A stretch of DNA of 42,267 nt, from contig JAFIFB010000078.1 in assembly GCA_020832285.1 (NCBI GenBank), forward strand, positions 1-42,267. Reading direction: 5' to 3'. The notes beneath the pieces were generated by a model. That model was not told the DNA's origin. It did no database searches and saw only the letters and a program-made list of their open reading frames with translations. Source of the stretch: Balneolaceae bacterium. Lineage in GTDB: Bacteria; Bacteroidota; Rhodothermia; Balneolales; Balneolaceae. A program made the position numbers and the translations under genes. Below, piece after piece: positions 24,866 to 32,796 of this stretch (positions are counted from its first letter, which is position 1; each line of letters opens with the position of its first letter).

Positions 24866-25324
24866 ATGAACAAGCAAAACATTCTTACTTCGATCCGATT
24901 CCTTTTTCGCTTTCTTTTGGGCGGAATGCTGGTATTTGCAGGGATCTTAAAAGTGCAGGACAATACAACCCTGTTCGAATCTGTGGCATACATTCCCTGG
25001 CTGCCTATTGCCATCAAATCCCTGATTATCGACTACCTTCCCTGGGTTGAAATCGTTGTGGGTGCCCTTCTGATGATTCCGCGGCTGGACATCGTTATAC
25101 TTCCTGCAACCGGACTGATCTACCTGAGCTTCTTTATTTTTGCAATCTGGGGCCACAGTACCGGCCTTGAAGTAGACTGCGGATGCTTCGGCGACCTGGA
25201 CAGCTCCTCCTTCATCGGTGCCCTTCTGGGGAGTGAAATGGGCTGGCAGATGGTGATCCGCAACGGTATTTTCCTGTTGATGACGGGCTTTCTTTTCTGG
25301 AAACCGAAGCCGGCAACCGAATAG
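24866..25324 (+). CDS. MauE/DoxX-family redox-associated membrane protein
   Basis: The product has 152 residues and four membrane segments. The start FRFLLGGMLVFAGILKVQD (about 14-32) is the MauE/DoxX signature and VDCGCFGDLD (about 106-115) is the paired-cysteine loop seen in this group. Such proteins are thought to support periplasmic disulfide or thiol redox. It stands alone here. A dispersed palindromic element begins at or within a few bases of the TAG stop. Confidence 0.82.
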   Translation: MNKQNILTSIRFLFRFLLGGMLVFAGILKVQDNTTLFESVAYIPWLPIAIKSLIIDYLPWVEIVVGALLMIPRLDIVILPATGLIYLSFFIFAIWGHSTGLEVDCGCFGDLDSSSFIGALLGSEMGWQMVIRNGIFLLMTGFLFWKPKPATE

Positions 25325-25459
25325 TGCCGTGCCATTTGTAAAAAGAGTAAGATAGTCATCTGACGAGTCTATCCGGGATGATTCCTATCATCTTAACTGT
25401 TTCTTTTTTCGAAAAACTCGTCTGATGACTTACCCTTCGTTTTATTATAGACGTAACTC
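25322..25459. repeat. Dispersed palindromic element, copy 3
   Basis: Inner arms GTCATCTGACGAGT (25355-25368) and ACTCGTCTGATGAC (25416-25429) surround CTATCCGGGATGATTCC. Outer ends are more diverged than in the other copies. The left end coincides with the stop codon of the MauE/DoxX-like gene. Confidence 0.78.
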
Positions 25460-25500
25460 TATGTTTTGTCCCTCTTGATATCGGCTCCATTACTTTAAAC

Positions 25501-25537
25501 AAAAAAAGGATACAATGAAAATCACTGCATCCTTTAT
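25501..25537 (-). terminator. Rho-independent terminator of rpmE
   Basis: Read on the minus strand, AAAGGATGCA pairs with TGTATCCTTT and is followed by a run of Ts. It lies about 26 bases after the L31 stop. Confidence 0.8.
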
Positions 25538-25562
25538 AAAAAATTTCCAGAAGTATTTTTTC

Positions 25563-25775
25563 TTACTTCTTCTTATATCGCTTGTTAAAGCGGTCGATAC
25601 GGCCGGCTTTCTTCTGAATTTTCTGGTTTTTATTGTAAAACGGGTGATTCTTTGAATCTACCTCGCTTTTATAAACCCCGTCCTTCACATTCATAGTGCT
25701 CCGGGTTTTGATCTCCGTTCCGTCGCTCAGCAATACTGTAATTTCTTTGTAATCGGGATGAATTCCTTTCTTCAT
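25563..25775 (-). CDS. rpmE: 50S ribosomal protein L31 (cysteine-free form)
   Basis: The product has 70 residues. MKKGIHPDYKEITVLLSDG, KTRSTMN, EVDSKNHPFYNKNQKIQKKA and GRIDRFNKRY follow L31 through its length. The four zinc-binding cysteines of the C+ form are absent (TVLLSDG where TVTCSCG occurs). This is the zinc-independent C- form in the short, type-A-like length. It has its own terminator and is probably a single-gene unit. Part of the large ribosomal subunit, near the central protuberance. Confidence 0.94.
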   Translation of the reverse strand: MKKGIHPDYKEITVLLSDGTEIKTRSTMNVKDGVYKSEVDSKNHPFYNKNQKIQKKAGRIDRFNKRYKKK

Positions 25776-26256
25776 GGTCTTGTGGTGTTGATAATTTTTG
25801 TTTCCGGCTTGAATCGGAATTTGGATAGACAGGAAATATACGGTTTACGAAAACCTATTGCAATTTCTTTAGAAACCGAACCACTCTGCACAATAAATCT
25901 TGTCCAAAGCATTTTGAATATTAGGAATAAACTGTCTATTATTGAAGATAAGCTCGGATTGTTCACCATGGTTACTATCAATCCCTTATATTTCGTCTGC
26001 CCGGTGCTTTCCCGGGCTGACGAATTGGAATGGTGGACCTGCTTACGTTACAAGAACAGGATTCGACAGCTGAAAAAAGCATTCAGCAGTCGAAGAGGCA
26101 TAAAATAAGCACAAATCTGTCCCGGGATTTTGTTGTAATGAAAATAAAAAATCAATGTATTCGGAATATTATTTTACCATAACAGATTCCAACGTTTTGG
26201 ACACCTTAAAAAGAATCCTGATGATGTGATCAAACATTACATTCAAATCTAAGCTT
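25776..26256. other. Intergenic region upstream of rpmE
   Basis: It should hold the rpmE promoter (minus strand) and the promoter of the small lipoprotein gene. A strong hairpin lies at 25992-26024. An open frame through part of it (plus strand, about 25758-26108) overlaps the rpmE start and has no family features, so I do not call it. Confidence 0.45.
25992..26024. repeat. Strong hairpin of unknown role
   Basis: TTCGTC.GCCCGG (25992-26004) pairs with CCGGGC.GACGAA (26012-26024): twelve paired bases with one T-T mismatch and a 7-base loop. No T run follows, so it is not an obvious terminator. Confidence 0.6.
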
Positions 26257-26664
26257 ATGCACACATTATTGAATTTTAGAAAAATCATTCTACTGTTATT
26301 CGTAATATCTGCAGGCTGGTTAACAGGGTGTGAACCGAATAACTCCGTTGGCCCGGAAGACGAGCCGCCTTTTGTCATTGGTGAAATCACAGAGATAGAA
26401 GAAGGTGAAAATAATGACCGATACTGGATTAAAGTTGTCGCAGAATCGTGGGCAGACTATATAGAATTCAATGCTAACTTTGTATGGTTTGGTGTAACCG
26501 ACAACACCGGGGTCTTTAAACAGGCAGAGAATCGAAATCTCACAAAGCTCACCGCTGATGATCTTGGCGTTGGTCAGAAAGTAAAAGGCTGGTCGGCCGG
26601 AAATGTCATCAGAGATTTATATCCACGGGGGCGGGCGGCATATATAGTTGTGGTTGAAGAGTAA
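26257..26664 (+). CDS. Hypothetical small lipoprotein
   Basis: The product has 135 residues. A lipoprotein signal runs to SAGWLTGC (Cys25). The rest is a small acidic, beta-rich domain with no family I recognise: PFVIGEITEIEEGENNDRYW, then KVVAESWADYIEFNANFVWF, and a closing strand AAYIVVVEE. The pattern I-G-E-I-T-E-I and KVKGWSAGNV could fit an OB-like or bypass-of-forespore-like small beta domain, but this is weak. It has no operon partner; a palindromic element lies 167 bases downstream. Likely expressed, as the signal and frame are intact. Confidence 0.7.
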   Translation: MHTLLNFRKIILLLFVISAGWLTGCEPNNSVGPEDEPPFVIGEITEIEEGENNDRYWIKVVAESWADYIEFNANFVWFGVTDNTGVFKQAENRNLTKLTADDLGVGQKVKGWSAGNVIRDLYPRGRAAYIVVVEE

Positions 26665-26830
26665 TTATTTTTCAGGCCACAAAACACTTAACGGTCCAGA
26701 ACCCGTTAAAGAGTGCACCTGATTGTGAATGAAGAAGGTATATTGACCCTTATCCTCTGCCTTTTCTAACTTTTTGCTGAACTGTCAAAAACGGTTATCA
26801 AGATTGAAAGAATTTTATCCCGCTAGAATC

Positions 26831-26963
26831 TTGTCATCTGTAAAAGTGTGAAAGAGTCACCAGACGAGTCGATCCGGGATCATCCCAATTATCTTCACTG
26901 GTTAATTTTTTGAAAAACTCGTCAGATGACTTACCCGACATTTTATCTTTGACATAACACTAA
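26831..26963. repeat. Dispersed palindromic element, copy 4
   Basis: Inner arms GTCACCAGACGAGT (26856-26869) and ACTCGTCAGATGAC (26917-26930) surround CGATCCGGGATCATCCCAAT. Same orientation as copies 1 and 5 and very similar to copy 5 through the middle. Confidence 0.82.
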
Positions 26964-27092
26964 CGAAGCCGATGATGTACGATTTTTCCTTACAAAATCT
27001 GTAGGGTATTGGAAGTGTACTCATTAGTAGAAACTATCAGGTTAGCAAAACAAAAAATCAGGTAGATTGCACATAAGAACTTATTAAATAAC

Positions 27093-27220
27093 GTGAGTTC
27101 GATATAAAATCTTCGAGTGTAGCAAACACCCTGAAGCCTCCTTTTCAAGGAGGGAATCCAAGCATTAGCGACATCCGTGCAGGCGAATTTCATTTTGTCA
27201 GTTTCATATATCGAATTCAC
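27093..27220. repeat. Long-spaced inverted repeat with central hairpin
   Basis: GTGAGTTCGATATA (27093-27106) is inverted at TATATCGAATTCAC (27207-27220) with one mismatch. In the middle is a perfect hairpin CCTCCTT/AAGGAGG (27137-27153). The size and terminal inverted repeats resemble a small non-autonomous element of a second kind. It ends about 38 bases before the L,D-transpeptidase start. Confidence 0.6.
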
Positions 27221-27257
27221 ATAAAATAAATCTTTTGGAACCCAAATTGTATTACTG

Positions 27258-28178
27258 ATGATAGCAGCCCGAAACATATCGTTCGCATTAATGAGTACTG
27301 CTATGCTTTTTTTGTTACACTTCAGCAACAAGAATAGTTTCATTCCTTATTCGAGTCCTCCCGCCGGTGTATCGACAAGCAGCTCTCATCTCATATACAA
27401 TTTCGAAAATACGGTTAAAATTGGTGACTATTTTAAAGTGATGGAAGGCATCGTTCATCAATATAATTCTATACTCAGCTACCCGATTACAGAACATCAT
27501 ATAATCAGGAATAATCCCTGGGTGATAGATTCGCTCGCCGCATCGGATTATTACCGTTTAAAGGAGCGGGGAATAATCAGTCACGACCCTAAAATACTCC
27601 CCATATTTATACCTGGGCAATTTCTGGTCATACCCGATTCTGTAACGATTGATAGTCTGAACAGGGTTTTCAAACAGACCTACCTGGATCTTAATATACC
27701 TGAATTTAAACTTAGGGTTATACAGGCAGACAGTCTGATTTATGAATTTTTGGTTCGCGTTGGCCGAAATGAGAGCAGGTATCTTGCTATGTCGGGGAGG
27801 GTTACTGATTTACGAACACATACCGGAGAAGGGATTATTGTTCGGCATGTAAAAAATCCTGATTTTATCAATCCTGTCAACAATCAAATCTATCGCGTAA
27901 CCCGGCGTGATGATGGAGTGGTGACCGGGCTGCCCAACATCCCTTGGATTGAAACTGAAATCAATGGTGTGCGCCACGGGCAGCTTATACATCCTACTAC
28001 AAACATCGAAACCTTGGGCAAAGCATATTCTAACGGTTGTATTGGTACATCTGAGGCGGCAGGTTGGTATCTCTATTACTATGCACCAACAGGCACGCGT
28101 ATTAACATCCGGTATGATCTGGAAATTTTTGATAGTGAGGGAAATGCCCTCAAACTTGCCAATATTTATAACCGGTAA
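27258..28178 (+). CDS. L,D-transpeptidase (YkuD family)
   Basis: The product has 306 residues with an N-terminal membrane or signal segment (about 5-22). The catalytic domain (about 180-290) has the YkuD motif: His in GQLIHPTTNIETLGKAYSNG and the nucleophile Cys in SNGCIGTSEAAGWYLY. Residues 50-180 are an unassigned region that may contain a peptidoglycan-binding fold. Such enzymes form 3-3 crosslinks or attach proteins to peptidoglycan in the periplasm. It stands alone, convergent with the AAA ATPase gene. Confidence 0.85.
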   Translation: MIAARNISFALMSTAMLFLLHFSNKNSFIPYSSPPAGVSTSSSHLIYNFENTVKIGDYFKVMEGIVHQYNSILSYPITEHHIIRNNPWVIDSLAASDYYRLKERGIISHDPKILPIFIPGQFLVIPDSVTIDSLNRVFKQTYLDLNIPEFKLRVIQADSLIYEFLVRVGRNESRYLAMSGRVTDLRTHTGEGIIVRHVKNPDFINPVNNQIYRVTRRDDGVVTGLPNIPWIETEINGVRHGQLIHPTTNIETLGKAYSNGCIGTSEAAGWYLYYYAPTGTRINIRYDLEIFDSEGNALKLANIYNR

Positions 28179-28726
28179 ACTTTTCGCTTTTCATAAGGGA
28201 ACGTTGTCCATTTTCGTTTCGAATATAAATTGAGAGAATCTTAATTCAACAAATTGACACTCATATTTAATATTTTCTGTTATTACCGGGTGGAACTTTA
28301 ATTCCATCCCAAACCACAAAAAATTAATCAATATGTATTGAATAAGCCGTTATTTTGTGACAAAAATAACTAATGAGTGACGACCAACAACACATTGTTA
28401 TCGTAACTACCCGGGTGGGTGGTAGCGATTACCATCATCAAAAAAAGAAACAGAAATTTCCCGATGATGAATCTACCGGACTACTATATTTTCCTTGCTT
28501 CCAGCACTCTGTTTGGCCTTCCCAGTTGCCATTAATTGGCATACAAATATTTCCAAAACCAGGCTTTTTTGATGTTAAAAGTACCATGTCACTTGTAGAA
28601 GTGCAGGAGAGTCATCAGACGAGTCGATCCGGGATCATCCCAATTATCTTCAATGGTTTATTTTTCGAAAAACTCGTCAGATGACTTACCCGTTGTTTTA
28701 TCTTTGACATAGCAAATGGGCCAAAA
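28179..28726. other. Intergenic region between convergent genes
   Basis: It contains copy 5 of the dispersed palindromic element (28585-28715). An ATG-initiated frame at 28373 runs into the element and has no recognised family, so it is not called. The remainder shows nothing I recognise. Confidence 0.5.
28585..28715. repeat. Dispersed palindromic element, copy 5
   Basis: Inner arms are GTCATCAGACGAGT (28611-28624) and ACTCGTCAGATGAC (28672-28685). The middle CGATCCGGGATCATCCCAAT equals copy 4. The right end is 11 bases from the stop of the AAA ATPase gene on the minus strand, so it may act as its transcription end. Confidence 0.83.
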
Positions 28727-30220
28727 TCAAATCTCATCCGTAAAATCATCGTCATCGAAACCGGTCATTCCGCCCAGCATGCTTCCGAGCATATCGGTAT
28801 AGGTGCGGGTATCATCAATATCATCTTTGCCGATTTTTGAATGTTGATGCAGCCCCTCAACCACCAGATCCATCATGGCAAGCAGGTCATCCGGCTCGTC
28901 TTTTGCATATTTTTGAGTGATCTCTTTCAGCCCGGATATCTGCTGCAGCCGTTTTTTATATTCGTCATTGCTGATCAACTCCGGGATTTCAAGCATGTTG
29001 CCGCCTGCAAACCAGTCCAGAACTTCATGGTACTCATCTTCGGATTCTTCTGATTTTCGCTGCTGAGGATCTGGAAAATAGTCGCGGAAAGTTTTGTTTA
29101 TGGCCTTCCCGATGATGTGCTTCGCCACATTTACGGCTCCCTCCTGCTCGCCTTCGTACACCAATTCCAGCTTCCCGGTAATGGCAGGCACCATTGCGTA
29201 GAGGTCGGTTACACGAAGTGTTGTTTTCGTCTCCTGATTAAATACCGATCGGCGTTCGGCGGCTGAGATCACCTGTTCCATCGCCGTGATTGTCATCCTT
29301 GTAGAGACCCCGCTTTTCTGGTCCACATACTCACTATTGCGCGCTTCGAAAGCCACATATTCCAGAATTTTTTTGTAGCTCGGAGGTATCTTAACCTGAA
29401 TCTCTCCGCCCCGTTCAGCCCAGGCTTCCTGTTCGGTAATTTTAATCGCCACGTCCATTTCCCGCGGATAGTGGGTAATGATTTGTGAATCGATCCGGTC
29501 TTTCAACGGTGTGATGATATTTCCACGGTTGGTGTAATCCTCCGGGTTGGCCGAAAATGCCATCGACACATCCAGCGGAATGCGGATATTGAACCCGCGG
29601 ATCTGAATATCACGCTCCTGCATAATATTGAGCAGAGCCACCTGGATTCGTGGCTGCAAATCGGGCAGCTCATTAATCACAAAAATACCGCGGTTTGTAC
29701 GCGGTATCAGCCCGTAGTTAATTACCTCTTCACTGGCCAGTGCCAGTTTCAGCGAGGCTGCTTTAATGGGATCAAGATCGCCGATCAGATCGGCCACAGT
29801 GGTATCGGGTGTGGCCAGCTTTTCTCCGTAACGATGTTCACGGTGAAGCCAGCTAACCGGTGTCTCATCTCCTTTTTCACCAATCAGATCTCGGGCGTAT
29901 TTCGAAATGGGTTTCAGCGGATCGTCATGAACTTCCGAACCTTCCACCACGGGGATATACTCATCAAGAAACTGTACCAACATACGTAAAATCCGGGTTT
30001 TGGCCTGCCCTCTCAATCCCAGCAGGATCAGATCGTGCTGGGCAAGAATTGCATTTTGAATTTGAGGGATTACCGTTTTTTCATAACCCAATATCCCGGG
30101 AAACAGAACCTCATTCTTATACATTTTTTTTATGAGATTTTCCCTCATCTCTTCTTTAATGGAGCGTGATACCCAGCCGCTTTTTTTTAGTTCGCCAAGT
30201 GTACTGATCGATTGATCCAT
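28727..30220 (-). CDS. MoxR/magnesium-chelatase-like AAA+ ATPase
   Basis: The product has 497 residues. The Walker A-like loop reads LLGLRGQAKTR (about 65-75), with Ala for the last Gly of the GxxxxGK[T] motif. Walker B reads GIFVINELPDL with Asn-Glu, and sensor 1 reads MAFSANPEDYTNRG. A ChlI-like lid follows (STRMTITAMEQVISAAERRS). The C-terminal 120 residues are helical and end in an acidic, Gly/Met-rich tail. These ATPases usually work with a von Willebrand A-domain protein encoded next to them; none is in the window. It starts 60 bases after pabB, probably read through from it. Substrate unknown. Confidence 0.82.
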   Translation of the reverse strand: MDQSISTLGELKKSGWVSRSIKEEMRENLIKKMYKNEVLFPGILGYEKTVIPQIQNAILAQHDLILLGLRGQAKTRILRMLVQFLDEYIPVVEGSEVHDDPLKPISKYARDLIGEKGDETPVSWLHREHRYGEKLATPDTTVADLIGDLDPIKAASLKLALASEEVINYGLIPRTNRGIFVINELPDLQPRIQVALLNIMQERDIQIRGFNIRIPLDVSMAFSANPEDYTNRGNIITPLKDRIDSQIITHYPREMDVAIKITEQEAWAERGGEIQVKIPPSYKKILEYVAFEARNSEYVDQKSGVSTRMTITAMEQVISAAERRSVFNQETKTTLRVTDLYAMVPAITGKLELVYEGEQEGAVNVAKHIIGKAINKTFRDYFPDPQQRKSEESEDEYHEVLDWFAGGNMLEIPELISNDEYKKRLQQISGLKEITQKYAKDEPDDLLAMMDLVVEGLHQHSKIGKDDIDDTRTYTDMLGSMLGGMTGFDDDDFTDEI

Positions 30221-30280
30221 GCTGTCTTTCTTTCCGGTTTGATAATTGGATTGGTTATGATAACTGAATTCATCGCAACT

Positions 30281-31576
30281 TCATTTCGGATTGAAGTGAT
30301 CTTCTGAAAAAACTTTCACCAGTCCCCGGGCCTTTACTTTTGTTTCCTCCCACTCTTTTTCGGGATCAGAATCACTGGTTATAGCCCCGCCCACCGGATA
30401 CATCAGATGTCCGTTTTGAAGGATGGCTGTCCGAATCACCACATTAAAATCGAAATCACCGTCTGGCGTGATGTAACCGATTGCACCTGAATAGATTCCC
30501 CGCTTATAATTTTCCAGCCGTTCGATGGTTTTCATTACTTCAATTTTGGGTGCGCCGGTCATCGAGCCCATCGGAAAACAGTTTTTAATCACATCCACCG
30601 GGTCTGCATCCGGCCTGGCCACCGCTTCAACCACGGAAATAAGCTGATGTAATGTCTCGAAGGTCTGCACATCGTAAAGGCTCGATACCTTCACTGAGCC
30701 GGTTTTTGCAATTCTTGAGAGATCGTGCCGCACCAGGTCTACAATCATCAGGTTTTCGGCTCGGTTTTTCTCGTTGAGCAGTTCATTTTTCCGGTTTTCA
30801 TCGAGCCATTTTTTTTTCGATCGGGCTGCGGTTCCCTTTATCGGTTCGGAGCTTACTTTAAGACCATTTTTTTTCAGAAATCGCTCGGGACTTGCACAGC
30901 AGATTTCAATATTTTCCAATCTCAGGTAACCTCCAAACGGTACCGGATTAATCCTGCGCATTTGCCGATAAAGTTCAAACCCATCGGCAGAACAATCACC
31001 AAACATCGGATATGTGTAGTTAAGCTCATAAAAATTTCCCTCAGCAATCATCTGCCGGATACTGTTCACATTTTCCAGGTACTCCTTTTTTGTAATTGCC
31101 GGTTCGATCTTTGCACTCATCTGCTTAAACGATGATTCGGCTGCTATTCCCGGTGACAGATCAGCGGTCATGGAACCGGATACATCCCTCCATTGGCCCT
31201 TTTCCTCTATCAGCAAAATTTGCGGTTCCATAAAATAGAGGTCTGGTGCTGTAATCAGGGCACGGTTGGCAGAAGAGAGGTTTTCTGTGAAGTTTTTCAG
31301 ATCGTAACCCAGATAACCGAAAAGCCAGCCGCCGGTTTTTTCCCGGAACTGCTTGATCGCTTCCCAGGGATTCATATCTGTCGACTTACTCTTTCCATTC
31401 ACTCGCCATGAAACCCGGTCATGCTCTGCCCTGATCCAGTTTTTAGCGCGCACAGCCAGAAAAGAACGGTGTGAAGAGGGATGACTTTTCAGTTGCGATT
31501 CAAGCAAAATCAGCTCATCCGAACCAAACTGCGCTGCAATATTATCGATAATACGTTGGGAATTTGATGAATTCAT
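30281..31576 (-). CDS. pabB: Aminodeoxychorismate synthase component I
   Basis: The product has 431 residues of chorismate-binding fold. PIKGTAARS (Lys247 in the position of the ADC synthase nucleophilic lysine), EPxRF-type CASPERFLKK, then MIVDLVRHDLSRIAKTGSV, NCFPMGSMTGAPKIEVM and GIYSGAIGY are all present. It converts chorismate and ammonia to aminodeoxychorismate for folate. The PIKGT lysine favours PabB over anthranilate synthase (PIAGT). No pabA or pabC is adjacent. Same strand as the downstream AAA gene. Confidence 0.9.
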   Translation of the reverse strand: MNSSNSQRIIDNIAAQFGSDELILLESQLKSHPSSHRSFLAVRAKNWIRAEHDRVSWRVNGKSKSTDMNPWEAIKQFREKTGGWLFGYLGYDLKNFTENLSSANRALITAPDLYFMEPQILLIEEKGQWRDVSGSMTADLSPGIAAESSFKQMSAKIEPAITKKEYLENVNSIRQMIAEGNFYELNYTYPMFGDCSADGFELYRQMRRINPVPFGGYLRLENIEICCASPERFLKKNGLKVSSEPIKGTAARSKKKWLDENRKNELLNEKNRAENLMIVDLVRHDLSRIAKTGSVKVSSLYDVQTFETLHQLISVVEAVARPDADPVDVIKNCFPMGSMTGAPKIEVMKTIERLENYKRGIYSGAIGYITPDGDFDFNVVIRTAILQNGHLMYPVGGAITSDSDPEKEWEETKVKARGLVKVFSEDHFNPK

Positions 31577-31716
31577 GTATCAAAAATAACCAATAATAAA
31601 CATATCATATCAAGTTTCGATCTTTGCAGGCAGGTGGTTAAATTTGGAGCGATTCCGGGTACATTTTAAAAACTATTTTCAGATATTACCATACTGCTGA
31701 ATCTTATTAATAACTA

Positions 31717-32796
31717 ATGATTTATAATAATCTGGTTCGTCCGCTGCTGTTCAGGTTTCCATCAGATTACGCTCACGAACTTGCCATAAATTTGGCTTCT
31801 TCGATGAGTAAGATGAGATGGGTACTTCAAACTGTGGGGGCTCTTTATGAATATTCTGACCCTTCCCTGGAACAGAAAATTTTCGGTCTGAAATTCAAAA
31901 ACCCAATCGGGCTTGCTGCCGGTTTCGATAAAAACGGTACAATTTGTCCGCTGATGGAAAAGCTGGGTTTCGGATTTGTTGAAATTGGAAGTATAACGGC
32001 AAACCCTTCTGCGGGTAATCCCAAACCCCGGAGTTTCCGCCTGCCGAAAGACAAGTCACTTATCAATCGACTTGGGCTGAATAATGATGGTGTCAGGACG
32101 ATTTCAAGACGCCTTCGAAAGCAGAGCATCTCAATACCAACAGGCATAAATATCGCCAAAACTCACAACCCTTCCATTACCGGGGAAAAGGCGATTCTGG
32201 ATTATCAAACCAGTTTTAACCTCGTAAAAGATTTCGCGGATTACATCACACTGAACATCTCCTGCCCAAACACTGAAGAGGGAAAAACTTTTGAAGAACC
32301 TGAAGCGCTGAATACACTGCTCGATGCCCTGAAAATTAAAAACGATGCCAGCCTTCCTGCCGTACTTGTTAAATTTTCTGTTGATCTGGATGACAGACAA
32401 CTCACAGAACTTATTGATATCTGTGAAGATTATGCTATTGATGGATATGTTGCCACAAACACATCATCGATGAGGGAGGGTCTTAAAACATCCTCTTCTG
32501 TAATCGAAAAAATCGGGAAAGGGGGTCTGAGCGGAAAAGCCATCACTCATAAAAGTACAGCCATTATTGAAAAAATTGCTGCACAGACCAACAGTGAGAA
32601 AACAATTATCGGGGTGGGGGGAATCAGCAATACGTCCGATGCGATCGATAAACTTAAAGCCGGAGCCGATCTCCTTCAGATTTATACCGGCCTGGTTTAT
32701 GAGGGTCCGGGCCTTGTTAAAAAAATCAATCGCGGACTTGCTGAGTATCTGGATAAACGCGGCATTGACCATATTTACCACATTTACAAATCTTAA
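31717..32796 (+). CDS. pyrD: Dihydroorotate dehydrogenase, class 2 architecture
   Basis: The product has 359 residues. The amphipathic N-terminal extension (1-45), NPIGLAAGFDKNG, the GSITANPSAGNPKPRSFRLP and LINRLGLNN blocks are class 2 (quinone-dependent, membrane-associated). The active-site loop reads NISCPNT (180-186), with Cys183 where class 2 enzymes such as E. coli PyrD have the catalytic Ser; class 1 enzymes use Cys. C-terminal IIGVGGISNTSDAIDKLKAG and QIYTGLVYEGPGL bind FMN. It catalyses the fourth step of pyrimidine synthesis. Convergent with the PorW-like gene; the two stop codons overlap in one TTAA. Confidence 0.93.
   Translation: MIYNNLVRPLLFRFPSDYAHELAINLASSMSKMRWVLQTVGALYEYSDPSLEQKIFGLKFKNPIGLAAGFDKNGTICPLMEKLGFGFVEIGSITANPSAGNPKPRSFRLPKDKSLINRLGLNNDGVRTISRRLRKQSISIPTGINIAKTHNPSITGEKAILDYQTSFNLVKDFADYITLNISCPNTEEGKTFEEPEALNTLLDALKIKNDASLPAVLVKFSVDLDDRQLTELIDICEDYAIDGYVATNTSSMREGLKTSSSVIEKIGKGGLSGKAITHKSTAIIEKIAAQTNSEKTIIGVGGISNTSDAIDKLKAGADLLQIYTGLVYEGPGLVKKINRGLAEYLDKRGIDHIYHIYKS

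Larger units (their letters stand above)
26665..27257. other. Intergenic region with two inverted-repeat elements
   Basis: It contains copy 4 of the dispersed palindromic element (about 26831-26963) and a different inverted-repeat structure at 27093-27220. No gene is supported. Confidence 0.6.

Noticed and set aside
25758-26108. Open frame of 116 codons on the plus strand upstream of rpmE
   Set aside because: It overlaps the rpmE start and promoter on the other strand, lacks a ribosome site, and runs through a strong hairpin.
28373-28684. Open frame of 103 codons (MSDDQQHIVIV...)
   Set aside because: No recognised family, and its last quarter is translation of the palindromic element. It could be a small gene disrupted by the element, but nothing positive supports it.
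3095-28715. The five palindromic elements as ordinary Rho-independent terminators
   Set aside because: The arms are separated by about 50 bases of conserved sequence with extra outer inverted ends, they lack T runs after the inner stem, and copies 1, 2 and 4 are far from a gene end. Some may still act as transcription stops secondarily.
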